Positions 27,400 to 36,497 of a stretch of DNA of 64,000 bases are shown in pieces; within the stretch, counting starts at the first letter, position 1, and each line of letters starts with the position of its first letter. The DNA is taken from positions 868,001 through 932,000 of the forward strand of contig NZ_FMHU01000001.1 of assembly GCF_900091415.1 (NCBI RefSeq). Direction: 5' to 3'. Source of the DNA: Micromonospora inyonensis. GTDB taxonomy: Bacteria; Actinomycetota; Actinomycetes; Mycobacteriales; Micromonosporaceae. The notes beneath the pieces are model-generated. The model was not told the DNA's origin, searched no databases, and saw only the letters and a program-made list of their open reading frames with translations. The position numbers and the translations under genes were made by a program.

Positions 27400-27686
27400 C
27401 CACGGTGGACGATCCCCGTTGGGTGATCCACCTGCCGACCACGCTGACCAGCCTCGCCACCGTGGTCGCGCTCGCCGCCGCGCTGCGCGACTCCCTCGGG
27501 CACGTCGACGTGCTCGACTTCGGCGAGGTGACGGTCAGCGCGGAGGACGACCAGGGCATGCGTACCCGGGTCTGGTGCGACGCCCGGCTGCCCGGCGGCG
27601 GCCGGTGCCCCCTGCCAACCGCGCACGCCGGTCCCTGCCGGCCACCGGAAGTGGGAGCGCCGACGGGCCCGGCGGTCAGCTCGTGA
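27396..27686 (+). CDS. Hypothetical protein (96 aa) coupled to the DivIVA-like gene
   Basis: It begins with GTG overlapping the preceding stop codon. The 96-residue product has a folded-looking N-terminal half (WVIHLPTTLTSLATVVALAAAL, VDVLDFGEVTVSAEDDQGM). A Cys-containing C-terminus (VWCDARLPGGGRCPLPTAHAGPC) resembles a small metal-binding knuckle. No family is recognised. It converges with the ABC permease gene and overlaps its end by about 11 bases. Confidence 0.6.
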   Translation: MTTVDDPRWVIHLPTTLTSLATVVALAAALRDSLGHVDVLDFGEVTVSAEDDQGMRTRVWCDARLPGGGRCPLPTAHAGPCRPPEVGAPTGPAVSS

Positions 27687-28548
27687 CGTCCTTGCGGGTG
27701 AAACGCCAGAAGGCGAGCCCCCAGAAGAGGGTGGCGTAGCAGATCGCCGAGACGCAGCCACGGACCACGTCGTCGGTCTGCACGGGCGTGGAGAGCAGGC
27801 CCAGCCAGGCGTTGCTGTAGTGGGTGGGCAGGAACTCGCGCAGCACGCCGAGGGCGGTGATCTGGTCGAGGATGCTGGACAGGATCCAGAGCAGCACCGC
27901 GCCGCCGACCGCGCCGAGCGCCGCGTCCGTGGTCACCGACAGCAGGAAGGCCAGACCGGCGACGACCAGCATCACCACCGCCAGGTAGCCGAGGACGGCC
28001 AGCAGCCGCAGCAACCCCTCCCCCGGGGCCAGTTCGGCGGCGACCAGGCTGCGCAGCGGCGACCAGCCGTACCGGAGGGTGCCGACCAGCAGGGCGGTGC
28101 CGGCGAGCGTGAGCAGCGCCAGCGCCGAGTAGGTGAGCGCGACCAGCAGCTTCACCGCCAGCAGCCGGGCCCGGGGCACCGGGATGGCCAGCAGGTAGCG
28201 CAGGCTCCCCCAGCTCGCCTCGCTGGCCACGGTGTCCCCGCAGAACAGCGCCACCACCACGACCAGCAGGAAGGACGCCGACACGAAGATGGTGAAGAGG
28301 GTGAAGTTCAGTCCACCGGTGGTGGCGAACTCGACCAGGCTGGCGTACTCGCCGCCACCGTTGCCGTCGTCGTCACCCGAGTCGAACTGGAACGCGATCA
28401 GGATGATCAACGGCAGCAGCACCATGAACCCGAGCGCGAGCTGGGTACGCCGCCGCGACGCCTGCCGACGGAACTCCGCCCAGAACGGCAGGGTCGCCGA
28501 CGGGCGGTAACCGGGGGCCGCGCCCACCGTGGCGGACGACGTCGTCAT
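27676..28548 (-). CDS. ABC transporter permease (ABC-2 type)
   Basis: A 290-residue permease with about six transmembrane helices (ALGFMVLLPLIILIAF, FVSASFLLVVVVALFCGD, and later LLRLLAVLGYLAVVMLVVAG). The GDTVASEASWGSLRYLLA cytoplasmic loop is typical of ABC-2 exporters. It is the membrane partner of the ATPase encoded just upstream. An alternative ATG at 28608, overlapping the ATPase stop (TGATG), would add 20 low-complexity residues; both starts are preceded by nearly the same cggggaccggtg sequence. Confidence 0.85.
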   Translation of the reverse strand: MTTSSATVGAAPGYRPSATLPFWAEFRRQASRRRTQLALGFMVLLPLIILIAFQFDSGDDDGNGGGEYASLVEFATTGGLNFTLFTIFVSASFLLVVVVALFCGDTVASEASWGSLRYLLAIPVPRARLLAVKLLVALTYSALALLTLAGTALLVGTLRYGWSPLRSLVAAELAPGEGLLRLLAVLGYLAVVMLVVAGLAFLLSVTTDAALGAVGGAVLLWILSSILDQITALGVLREFLPTHYSNAWLGLLSTPVQTDDVVRGCVSAICYATLFWGLAFWRFTRKDVTS

Positions 28549-28607
28549 CACCGGTCCCCCGCTTCCCCGCGACTGCACCGCCGGCCCCCCACCTTCCTGG
28601 GACTCCA

Positions 28608-31475
28608 TCACCGGTCCCCGCTTCCCCGGGAGTTCTCGCCGACCAGGGCGAGGAAGGCGTCCTCCAGGCGACGCCGGGGCACCACCCGGTCCACCCCGAC
28701 CCCGGCCCGGACCAGCTCGGCCACCACCTCGCTGCGCGCGGTGCCGTTGGTGTCCACCACGAGTTGACCGTCGGAGTCGGGCAGCACCCGTACGCCGTCC
28801 AGCCGGGCCAGCACCTCGCGCGCGGCGTCCGGATCGGTGACGTCGAACAGCACGCTCGGCGACTCGCCGACGATCTCCTCGACCGGGCCGGAGGCGACGA
28901 TCCGCCCCTTGTTGACCACCACGGCGTGGGTGCAGGTCTGCTCCACCTCGGCGAGGAGGTGGCTGGAGACCAGCACGGCCCGGCCGTCGGTGGCGTACCG
29001 CTGGAGCACCCGGCGCATCTCGGCGATCTGCGGCGGGTCCAGGCCGTCGGTCGGCTCGTCGAGCACCAGCAGCTCGGGCAGGCCGAGCATGGCCTGGGCG
29101 ATGGCGAGCCGCTGCCGCATACCGTGGCTGTAGTTGTTGGTCCGGCGGTGCACCGACGCGCCGAGGCCGGCGATCTCCAGCGCCTCGTCGAAGTGCGCCT
29201 CGGCCTCCGGTCGGCCGGTGGCCCGCCAGTACGCCTTCAGGTTCTCCAGGCCGCTGAGGTGCGGCAGGAAGCCCGGCCCCTCGACCAGCGCGCCGATCCG
29301 GGAGAGCACCGGTGAGCCGGGCACCAGCCGGTGCCCGAAGACGTAGATCTCCCCGGCGGTGGGCTGGGTCAGCCCCATCAGCACCCGCAGGGTGGTGGTC
29401 TTGCCCGCCCCGTTCGGCCCGAGCAGCCCCACCACCTGCCCGGGGTGCACCTCGAAGTCGACGTTCGACACGGCGACGAAACCGTCGGCGTACTCCTTGC
29501 GGAGCTGCCGGACGGCCAGCGGCGTGCCCGCGTACGCCGGATGCACGGAGCTGTCCTGACGGCGGTGCCGGCGACGGAGCACGGCGACGAGCACGACGAG
29601 CCCGACCGCGATGGTGGCGAGCAGTCCGGCGAGCACCCAGCGCCAGACGGTGGCCGTGGTGGGGATCGGCTCGCCGGTCACCGAGGGCAGCACGACCGGC
29701 CCGTCTCCCATGGCGACGGTGTGGACGGTCGGTTCGGCCGGGGTGGCGTACGCCTGGTCGCTGGTGGCGACGACGACCCGCAGCCGGTGACCGGCCTCGA
29801 TCCGGCGGACGATCGCCGGCAGGGTGACGGTGACCGGCCGGGCCTGGTCGATGGTCGCCGGCAGCCCGCTCAGCCGGACCGGGGCGACCAGGCCGCTGGG
29901 GAGGGTGGCGGTGCCGTCCGGGGCGACGTCGTAGAGCTTGACGAAGAGGACGGCCTCCCCGGTCGGGGCGGCGGCCCGGATGCTCACGGTGGGTGCGCCG
30001 ACCACGTCGACGGCCCGGCCCAGCGGCGCGGACTCGAAGCGGGCGTGCTGGCCGGGCAGGTCCCCGGCGACCCCGTCGAGCAGGGACGAGAAGGACCCGG
30101 CGAGCGGCAACGAGGAGATCGCCGCCGGGTTGCCGGCGGGCGGGTTGGCGATCGGCTGCGCCGGGCCGGTCACGGTCACCTCGCGCCGCCCGTCGCCGCC
30201 GACGCCCGGGTAGTCGCCGGTGCGGTAACCGGTGGCCACCAGCCCCCGGTCGAGCGCGTCGAACCCGGCGATCCGCGACCAGGTGAAGTCGTCGCCGGGG
30301 GCGGCACCGTTGCCGGCGACGTAGTGGTCGAGCCACTGCACGGTCAGGAACTTCACCCGGTCCGAGTCGGTCTCCGGGCCGTCGCCGCCGTCGTGCCCGC
30401 CGGTGAACCAGGCGACCCGGACCGGGGTGCCGTTGGCCGCGATCCCGCGCGCGTTGGCGTCGGCCTCGGCGATCGGGAAGAGGCTGTCCGCGGTGCCCTG
30501 AACCAGCAGGGTCGGGGACGTGATCCGGTCCAGCACGGTGGCCGGGCTGGACCGGCGGAGCAGGTCGACGGCGGCCTGGTCGCCCCGGCCGGTCGCGGCG
30601 ATACGCAGGTACGCGGCGCAGACGTCGGCGGCGAACCGGCCGCAGGCGGGGTCCCCGCCACCCGGCGGGGAGCCGGACGCGGTCGGCCCGCCCGGGGTGT
30701 TCCCAGTCGGCTCGCCGGGCTGGCCGGTGCCGTCGTCCCCGCTCTCCTCCTCGGCGTCGCCGCCGCCGGGCGGGCCGGTCAGGCCGGCGGGGGCGGCTCC
30801 CGCCCCGCCGAAGAAGATCCCGGCCCAGCCCTTCTTGAAGACCCCCTCGGTCGCCTGGCGGCCGGTGCTCTCCGGCAGGAACGCCCGGGGCAGGTCGTTC
30901 CAGGTGATCATGGGCACGATCGCGTCGACCCGCCGGTCCTGGGCGGCCAGGAGCAGCGCCAGCCCGCCGCCGTACGAGCCGCCGACCACGCCGACCCTCG
31001 GGTCACCGGCGGCGTCGGTGCGCACCTGCGGACGGGCGGCCAACCAGTCCAGCAGCCGCTGCGCGTCGCGTACCTCGTGGTCGGGGCTGTTCAGGTGGAT
31101 CTGCCCACCGCTGCGACCGAAGCCACGCGCGGTCCAGGTCAGCACCGCGTAGCCCCGGGCGGCGATCTCCTCGGCGTCGGCGCGGACCGTCTCCTTCGTA
31201 CCGCCGAAGCCGTGCGCCAGCAGCACCGCCGGCACCCGGCTGTCGGTCGAGGCGCCCTCGGGCAGGTAGAAGGTGGTGTCCAGGTCGACCGGCTCGTCAC
31301 CGGACGGTCCGGAGCGGACGGTCAGCAGCGCGGACTCCGTCGTGTAGGCGGGACGCTCCGGCCACGCGGCCCAACCGACGGCGACGGCGACCAACGCGGT
31401 CGCCACCGAGGCGGCGACGAGCCGGCGACCGGTGGGGAGGGCACGCCGGAGCCGCGCGACCGACAGGGTTGGCAT
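28608..31475 (-). CDS. Fusion: extracytoplasmic S15/CocE-type serine hydrolase + ABC transporter ATPase
   Basis: One 955-residue ORF. A transmembrane anchor lies at about 20-38. The alpha/beta hydrolase follows with nucleophile Ser167 (VGGSYGGG), Asp330 (GTADSLFP) and His361 (GGHDGGD), interrupted by a Gly/Pro-rich insertion (about 230-275). A CocE/X-Pro peptidase C-terminal beta domain (about 435-600) and a second transmembrane helix (611-633) come next. The ABC ATPase then shows Walker A GPNGAGKT (686-693), signature YSHGMRQ (782-788) and Walker B LLVLDE (802-807). The two helices place the hydrolase outside and the ATPase inside. With the downstream permease it should form an exporter with a built-in surface hydrolase. 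Confidence 0.9.
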   Translation of the reverse strand: MPTLSVARLRRALPTGRRLVAASVATALVAVAVGWAAWPERPAYTTESALLTVRSGPSGDEPVDLDTTFYLPEGASTDSRVPAVLLAHGFGGTKETVRADAEEIAARGYAVLTWTARGFGRSGGQIHLNSPDHEVRDAQRLLDWLAARPQVRTDAAGDPRVGVVGGSYGGGLALLLAAQDRRVDAIVPMITWNDLPRAFLPESTGRQATEGVFKKGWAGIFFGGAGAAPAGLTGPPGGGDAEEESGDDGTGQPGEPTGNTPGGPTASGSPPGGGDPACGRFAADVCAAYLRIAATGRGDQAAVDLLRRSSPATVLDRITSPTLLVQGTADSLFPIAEADANARGIAANGTPVRVAWFTGGHDGGDGPETDSDRVKFLTVQWLDHYVAGNGAAPGDDFTWSRIAGFDALDRGLVATGYRTGDYPGVGGDGRREVTVTGPAQPIANPPAGNPAAISSLPLAGSFSSLLDGVAGDLPGQHARFESAPLGRAVDVVGAPTVSIRAAAPTGEAVLFVKLYDVAPDGTATLPSGLVAPVRLSGLPATIDQARPVTVTLPAIVRRIEAGHRLRVVVATSDQAYATPAEPTVHTVAMGDGPVVLPSVTGEPIPTTATVWRWVLAGLLATIAVGLVVLVAVLRRRHRRQDSSVHPAYAGTPLAVRQLRKEYADGFVAVSNVDFEVHPGQVVGLLGPNGAGKTTTLRVLMGLTQPTAGEIYVFGHRLVPGSPVLSRIGALVEGPGFLPHLSGLENLKAYWRATGRPEAEAHFDEALEIAGLGASVHRRTNNYSHGMRQRLAIAQAMLGLPELLVLDEPTDGLDPPQIAEMRRVLQRYATDGRAVLVSSHLLAEVEQTCTHAVVVNKGRIVASGPVEEIVGESPSVLFDVTDPDAAREVLARLDGVRVLPDSDGQLVVDTNGTARSEVVAELVRAGVGVDRVVPRRRLEDAFLALVGENSRGSGDR

Positions 31476-31965
31476 GGGATCACGGTACGGTGTCGATCCT
31501 GAGCGTTGGCTGGGATCCCCCGTACGGCCGTCCGCCTCGCCCGATCGGCGAACCGACGTGGTCGACCGCGTACCCCTCGACGCAATCCGGCGTATTGAAT
31601 TCGCATCTCGTGAATTCGGAACCTTCCCCCGGAATAGCGTGAGACATCACCATGCCACCACGCGTTTCTCACCAAGCGCGTCCAGGACGTCACACTCCGA
31701 CCGGCCGGGGCGGATCCGGGCGGAACGGTCCGGTCGGAGGGCAGAGCGCGCCCAGCCTTCCGGGTACATTTCCGGTCCGGTGCACCGGACCGGATCGGGC
31801 GCGTGCCCGACCCCATCCGCCGCGCCTCACGGACCGGTCGCCGGATCGGTGGTCCGCACCGCCACCGACCCGGCGACCTTCCGACCCCCTCGTCCCGGCG
31901 GCAGTGCCGCGTGTCCCCCGCCTCGACCCGGGGCGACCTGGGCGGCGGCGGCTAACCTCGGGCGG
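31476..31965. other. 490-base divergent intergenic region
   Basis: This gap separates the minus-strand hydrolase-ATPase gene from the plus-strand AAA+ gene and should contain promoters for both. Around 31596-31617 it is unusually AT-rich, with two GAATTCG copies 12 bases apart (ttgaattcgcatctcgtgaattcgg). I see no convincing protein-coding gene, RNA or canonical -35/-10 pair. Confidence 0.55.
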
Positions 31966-34245
31966 GTGGCCCAACCCGAACTCACCCTGATCGCCAGCCT
32001 GCGGCCGGCAGCCCTGGACGCCCGTCGGGGCGTCGTCCGGCTGCACCCGGAGGTGCTCACCGCGCTGGCCCTGCGTCCCGGCGACCCGGTCCGGCTGACC
32101 GGGCGGCGGCAGACCGCCGGGATCGTGGCGCTGGCCGAGCCGGGTGCCGGCACCGGTCTGCTCCACGCCGACGACCTCATCCTCGGCAACCTGGGCGTCC
32201 GGGACGGCGGGCAGGTCACGCTCAGCCCGATGTCGCTCACCGCAGCCGTCCGGGTGACGTTGCGCGGCCCGGTGGAGATCGTCGCCGTCGTCTCGCCGGA
32301 GATGCTCCGGCTCGCCCTGCTGGGCAAGGTGGTCACCGCCGGGGACGACGTCTCGCTGCTGCCCCAGGACGTCAGCCCGGACGCCCCGGTCCGCCCGCTG
32401 GTCGAGGCCGCGCGTCGCAGCCTCGCCAACACCGTCGGGTACGCCTGGACCAGCGCCCTGCTCACCGTGGCCGCCGTCGAGCCGGGAGCCGGATCGCTGG
32501 TCACCACGGACACCGTCGTCGGCTGGGAACACGGTCCGGTCACCCACGGCGTCCCCGCCGCGAACGGTTCCCACCCCGGCTCCCTCGCGACGCGCGCTCC
32601 CGACTCCCGTGCGTCGGGCGGGTGGGCGGGTGTCCACCACGACGACGCGGTCGGAACCGACGGGGAGGCGGACCCGGCCCAGGCGCCGGGCGTCGACGAA
32701 CTGCCCGGCCTGCGCACCCAGGCCGAGGAGCTGACCGAGCTGCTCGACCTCGGTTTCCACCACCGGGAGGTGCTCGGCCGGCTGAACACCACGGTGTCGC
32801 TCGGCGTGCTGCTCAGCGGGCCGGCCGGATCGGGGAAGTCGGCGCTGGTCCGGGCGGTCGCCGCCGCCGTGCGGGCCCGGCTCCACCCGGTCTGGGCACC
32901 GGAGCTGGCAGCGCTGACCAACCAGGCCGCCGCCGAACGACTGCGCGCCGCGGCCGCCGCCGCCGGCGCCGACGGGCCGGCGGTGCTCCTGGTCACCGAC
33001 GTGGACGCACTCGCCCCGGCGGACCAGCCCGGACCGCTGGCCACCGTCTTCCGGCAGGTGGTCGCGGAGACCGTACGGGCCGGGGCGGCGGTGGTCTGCA
33101 CGACCAGCCGTCCGGAGGCGGTCGACCCGGCACTGCGCTCCCCCGACCTGCTCTCCCTGCCGATCACCGTGCCGCTGCCCGACGCGGCGCTGCGCCGGGA
33201 GCAGCTGGCCGCGCTGACCCGGCGGATGCCACTCGCCGGGGACGTACGGCTGGACGAGGTCGCCGGTCGTACGCCGGGTTTCGTCGCCGCCGACCTGGCC
33301 GGGCTGGTCCGGGAGGCGGGGGTACGGGCGGCGCTGCGGCAGAAGTCGACGGAGACGCCGACCGTGGCGATGGCCGACTTCACCGCCGCCCTGGAGGTGG
33401 TCCGCCCGACCTCGATGGCCTCCGCGACGCTGGAACTGGCCACTGTCACCCTGGAGGACGTCGGCGACCTGGTCGAGGTGAAGGAGACGCTGACCGAGTC
33501 GGTGCTCTGGCCGCTGACCTACCCGGACACCTTCGCCCGGCTCGGCGTGCGGCCACCGCGCGGGGTGCTGCTCTACGGCCCGCCGGGCTGCGGCAAGACG
33601 TACCTGGTCACCGCGCTGGCCGGCTCGGGCCGGGCGAACGTGCTCTCGGTCAAGGGCGCGGAGCTGCTCTCCAAGTGGGTCGGCGAGAGCGAACGCGCCG
33701 TCCGGGAGCTGTTCCGCCGGGCCCGCGAGGCCGCTCCCACGCTGATCTTCCTGGACGAGGTGGACGCGCTCGCGCCGGTACGCGGCCAGGCCACCGACGG
33801 GGGCACCACCGACCGGGTGGTCGCCGCGCTGCTGACCGAACTGGACGGGGTGGAGACGCTGCGCAACGTGGTCGTGGTGGGCGCGACGAACCGCCCGGAC
33901 CTGATCGACCCGGCCCTGCTGCGGCCCGGACGGCTGGAGCGGCTGGTCTACGTCCCGCCGCCGGACGCCGACGCGCGGGTGGAGATCCTGCGGGCCACCG
34001 CCCGCAACGTGCCGCTGGCCGACGACGTGGACCTCGCCGGGCTGGCCGGGTCGCTGGACGGCTTCTCGGCGGCGGACTGCGCCGCGCTCGTCCGAGAGGC
34101 GGCGCTCGCCGCGATGCGGGAGTCGCTGACCGCCTCCACGGTCACCGCCGCGCACGTCGAGCAGGCCCGGACCCGGGTGCGGCCCTCCCTGGACCCGGCA
34201 CAGGTCGCCTGGCTCGCCGCGTACGCCGCCGAACGCCAGAGCTGA
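31966..34245 (+). CDS. CDC48/VCP-like double AAA+ ATPase
   Basis: A 759-residue ATPase. An N-terminal double-psi-barrel-like region (VVRLHPEVLTALALRPGDPVRL) precedes two AAA+ modules. Module one has Walker A GPAGSGKS (about 284-291) but a degenerate Walker B (VTDVDAL lacks the catalytic Glu), so it may bind without hydrolysing ATP. Module two is canonical: GPPGCGKT (about 538-545), LIFLDEVDAL and GATNRPDLIDPALLRPGRLE. Such hexameric unfoldases remodel protein complexes. The gene ends 12 bases from the convergent gvpK, inviting a link to gas vesicle assembly, since no gvpN AAA gene is present. Confidence 0.9.
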   Translation: MAQPELTLIASLRPAALDARRGVVRLHPEVLTALALRPGDPVRLTGRRQTAGIVALAEPGAGTGLLHADDLILGNLGVRDGGQVTLSPMSLTAAVRVTLRGPVEIVAVVSPEMLRLALLGKVVTAGDDVSLLPQDVSPDAPVRPLVEAARRSLANTVGYAWTSALLTVAAVEPGAGSLVTTDTVVGWEHGPVTHGVPAANGSHPGSLATRAPDSRASGGWAGVHHDDAVGTDGEADPAQAPGVDELPGLRTQAEELTELLDLGFHHREVLGRLNTTVSLGVLLSGPAGSGKSALVRAVAAAVRARLHPVWAPELAALTNQAAAERLRAAAAAAGADGPAVLLVTDVDALAPADQPGPLATVFRQVVAETVRAGAAVVCTTSRPEAVDPALRSPDLLSLPITVPLPDAALRREQLAALTRRMPLAGDVRLDEVAGRTPGFVAADLAGLVREAGVRAALRQKSTETPTVAMADFTAALEVVRPTSMASATLELATVTLEDVGDLVEVKETLTESVLWPLTYPDTFARLGVRPPRGVLLYGPPGCGKTYLVTALAGSGRANVLSVKGAELLSKWVGESERAVRELFRRAREAAPTLIFLDEVDALAPVRGQATDGGTTDRVVAALLTELDGVETLRNVVVVGATNRPDLIDPALLRPGRLERLVYVPPPDADARVEILRATARNVPLADDVDLAGLAGSLDGFSAADCAALVREAALAAMRESLTASTVTAAHVEQARTRVRPSLDPAQVAWLAAYAAERQS

Positions 34246-34257
34246 TCGACGGTCGGG

Positions 34258-34650
34258 TCAGTGGGGCGGGTTGTCGGTGGGCAGCAGCGGGCCGAGCGGA
34301 CCGAGGTCCAGGTTCAGGTCCTCGGGAGCCAGGCCGAAGTGCTCACGCAGCCCGCCCATCTGCTCCTCCAGCGCCATCAGGGTCACCCCGATCCGCTCGA
34401 TCTGCTCGTCGGTCAGGTCACCCAGTTCGACCCGGCGCAACGCCTGCCGTTCCATCAGCTGGCGCAGCAGCTCGACCACGGTCAGCACCAGGCTGGCGAG
34501 GCCCTTCTCCACCGAGTCCCGGTCCACCGCGAGCCGCCGGTCCAGGGGCGTCACCCGGGGCGGCTGCCACGGCGATCCACCGAGGGCGGCAGCCAGCGCG
34601 GCGGCCTCGTCGCGGGCGTCCGGTCCGGCGGCCTCGTCCCGGGAGGTCAT
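34258..34650 (-). CDS. gvpK: Gas vesicle protein GvpK
   Basis: A 130-residue protein with the GvpK core: RLAVDRDSVEKGLASLVLTVVELLRQLMERQALRRVE, then LTDEQIERIGVTLMALEEQM and a C-terminal LAPEDLNLDLGPLG. GvpK is an essential accessory protein in gas vesicle formation with an unsettled biochemical role. It is last in the operon; its ATG overlaps the gvpS stop (ATGA). Confidence 0.95.
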   Translation of the reverse strand: MTSRDEAAGPDARDEAAALAAALGGSPWQPPRVTPLDRRLAVDRDSVEKGLASLVLTVVELLRQLMERQALRRVELGDLTDEQIERIGVTLMALEEQMGGLREHFGLAPEDLNLDLGPLGPLLPTDNPPH

Positions 34651-34871
34651 CCGGCACCGCCGGGTGGTTCCGGCGCGGTGAGCGCGCCCACCGAGGAGAT
34701 CAGCGCACGCAGCGAGACGTACACCAGGTCGACGTCGGCGATGGAGATGGTGATGTCGCCGCTGACCACCACCCCGGTCGCCAGGACCCGGTCGAGCAGG
34801 TCCACCAGGGCGACCGGACGGTAGGCCAGCGGGTCGTCGGCGCTGCTCGGCACGAGCGGGGTGATGCCCAT
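34647..34871 (-). CDS. gvpS: Gas vesicle protein GvpS (GvpA/J/M/S family)
   Basis: A 74-residue GvpA-like minor protein. The core LVDLLDRVLATGVVVSGDITISIADVDLVYVSLRALISSV aligns with the two-helix/two-strand fold of shell proteins. The IADVDLVYVSLR segment is typical of GvpS/GvpM. It probably caps or nucleates the vesicle. The start lies one base after the gvpL stop; its end overlaps gvpK. Confidence 0.9.
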   Translation of the reverse strand: MGITPLVPSSADDPLAYRPVALVDLLDRVLATGVVVSGDITISIADVDLVYVSLRALISSVGALTAPEPPGGAG

Positions 34872-34872
34872 G

Positions 34873-35730
34873 TCAGCTCCCGGGCTGCCCGACGATGAAG
34901 GAGTACGGCGGCCAGGGGCCGGTCAGCTCCAGCCGAAGCGCCGGGTAGCGTGCGGCGAGCGCCGCGACGGCCGCACGGAACCCGGCGAGCCCCTCGACCG
35001 GCACCAGGTACGCGCCGTTGAGCACCATCGGGTGCGACGCACCGGAGAGCCGCCGGTCCTGCGGCGTGTGCCGGCAGGACTCGGTCGCCTGGCCGGCCAG
35101 TTCCGCGTGCACCGCCGCCGCGCTGCGCGCCGCGACCTGCTGACCGTCCTCCCGGGCCTGCAACTGGGCCCGACGCCGTCGCAGGTAGGCCGCTCCCGCC
35201 CCGGTCTCGCGGGCCACCGGTGCATCCGCACCGCCGACGGTTGTCCCCGGTCCGGCCGGACCGGTTTCACCGGGGGCCGGGCCGGTTTCACCGGGGGCCG
35301 GGCCACCGGGCAGCAGGTATCCCTTGACGCCCCACTCCTGGTGGCCGGCGAGCCGGGCCAGGGTGGCGCTCAGGTCGGCCCCACGGTCGCGCAGCAGCGC
35401 CGCCAGTCGGCGTTCGTCGGTGTGCACGGTGGCCAGCCGGGCGGGCACCACCGGACCGGTACGGGCCAGTGCGTCGACCACCCGGTGGTGTGCGCGGGCG
35501 GTGCGCTCCAGCCACCCCAGGTCCTCCAGGTTGCGGCGCAGCGGCTGCTCACCGTACTCGTCGAGCGGGACGGCGCTGAACACGGCGGCCAGGCCGGCCC
35601 CGCAAACCGTTCGGACCGGCCTGTCGGCCAGACCGGCCACCGGGGCCAGCGCCCCGGCGACGGACGCCGGGACGATGCCGTGCAGCCAGGTGCCGGCGGG
35701 TGCCGTCGTGACGACCGGGTCAGGCCCCAT
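34873..35730 (-). CDS. gvpL: Gas vesicle protein GvpL (GvpL/F family)
   Basis: A 285-residue GvpL/F-family protein. It begins with the family strand TWLHGIVPAS, continues through VVPARLATVHTDERRLAALL and EWGVKGYLL, and ends in the C-terminal domain LNGAYLVPVEGLAGFRAAVAALAARYPALRLELTGPWPPYSF. An insertion after residue 140 contains a short duplicated GPAPGET unit. These proteins interact with GvpA and act in early assembly. The ATG at 35730 overlaps the gvpJ stop by 11 bases. Confidence 0.92.
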   Translation of the reverse strand: MGPDPVVTTAPAGTWLHGIVPASVAGALAPVAGLADRPVRTVCGAGLAAVFSAVPLDEYGEQPLRRNLEDLGWLERTARAHHRVVDALARTGPVVPARLATVHTDERRLAALLRDRGADLSATLARLAGHQEWGVKGYLLPGGPAPGETGPAPGETGPAGPGTTVGGADAPVARETGAGAAYLRRRRAQLQAREDGQQVAARSAAAVHAELAGQATESCRHTPQDRRLSGASHPMVLNGAYLVPVEGLAGFRAAVAALAARYPALRLELTGPWPPYSFIVGQPGS

Positions 35731-36085
35731 CCCGGTCCTCCAGACGGTCGCTGCGCGCGGCGATCCGCGCCCGCCGCCCGGCCTCGACCTCCTCCGGGTC
35801 ACGCGGTCCCGGCTCGATCGGCGGACGGGCCCGGGAGCTGAGCCACGGATCGTGCTCCCACCAGTCGATGCCGATCTGCCGGGCGGTGTCGACCGAGGCG
35901 ATCACCAGCCGCAGCTTCAACGTCAGCAGCTCGATGTCGAGCAGGCTGACCCGGATGTCACCGGCGATGACGATGCCCCGGTCGAGCACCCGTTCGAGGA
36001 TGTCGCCGAGGTTCGCCGGTTCGTGTCCGGCCGGCAGCACCTGCCCCGAGTTCTGCACCACCGAGGGAACCTGTCCCATGGTCAT
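35720..36085 (-). CDS. gvpJ: Gas vesicle protein GvpJ
   Basis: A 121-residue member of the GvpA/J family. The core LGDILERVLDRGIVIAGDIR plus LLDIELLTLKLRLVIASVDTARQIGIDWWEHD is diagnostic for GvpJ. A charged C-terminal tail extends beyond it. GvpJ is a minor component thought to shape the conical ends. Two possible starts (MTMGQ at 36085, MGQ at 36079) differ by two residues; the first begins one base after the gvpO stop. Confidence 0.94.
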   Translation of the reverse strand: MTMGQVPSVVQNSGQVLPAGHEPANLGDILERVLDRGIVIAGDIRVSLLDIELLTLKLRLVIASVDTARQIGIDWWEHDPWLSSRARPPIEPGPRDPEEVEAGRRARIAARSDRLEDRDGA

Positions 36086-36086
36086 C

Positions 36087-36497
36087 TCAGCCCACCTCGC
36101 CCTTGCCCCGCTGGTAGCGGCGGACCCGCCGGAAGGAGAGCACCTCACCGTCGGCGTCCAGGTCGACCTCGTAGAGGCCGAGCAGGTCGGTCGACGCCGG
36201 GATGCGGTGGTCCTCCACCAGTTCCACCCCGATCCGCCAGCCGTCCTGGGTGGGCTGCACCGAGGTCACCCCGGACGGGTCCCGGCCGGTGAGCTGGCTG
36301 GCCTGCCGCAGTCCCTCCCGGGCCGCCTCACCGGCGGGGATGGGCTCGACCTCCTCCTCGTACGACTCGTCCTCGTCGTCGTACCGGTCGTCGTCCTCCG
36401 GGTACCGGTCGTCGTCCTCCGCGTACCGGTCGTCGGTCGACTCGCGCCGACCCGGGCTCCCGCGCCGGGGCTCCGGTCCGCTCCGGTTCGTCCTCAC
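36087..36497 (-). CDS. gvpO: Gas vesicle protein GvpO
   Basis: A 136-residue protein. The C-terminal GvpO domain (AAREGLRQASQLTGRDPSGV through YEVDLDADGEVLSFRRVRRYQRG) is preceded by a highly acidic repeat region, DDRYAED / DDRYPED / DDRYDDE, with a seven-residue period. GvpO is required for vesicle formation in several organisms, with an uncertain role. In the Streptomyces order I recall gvpO comes first; here it sits between gvpG and gvpJ. The GTG start overlaps the gvpG stop (GTGA). Confidence 0.92.
   Translation of the reverse strand: MRTNRSGPEPRRGSPGRRESTDDRYAEDDDRYPEDDDRYDDEDESYEEEVEPIPAGEAAREGLRQASQLTGRDPSGVTSVQPTQDGWRIGVELVEDHRIPASTDLLGLYEVDLDADGEVLSFRRVRRYQRGKGEVG

Noticed and set aside
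31966..34245. Calling the AAA+ gene gvpN
   Set aside because: GvpN is a single-module MoxR-type ATPase of about 300 residues; this is a 759-residue two-module CDC48-like protein on the opposite strand.
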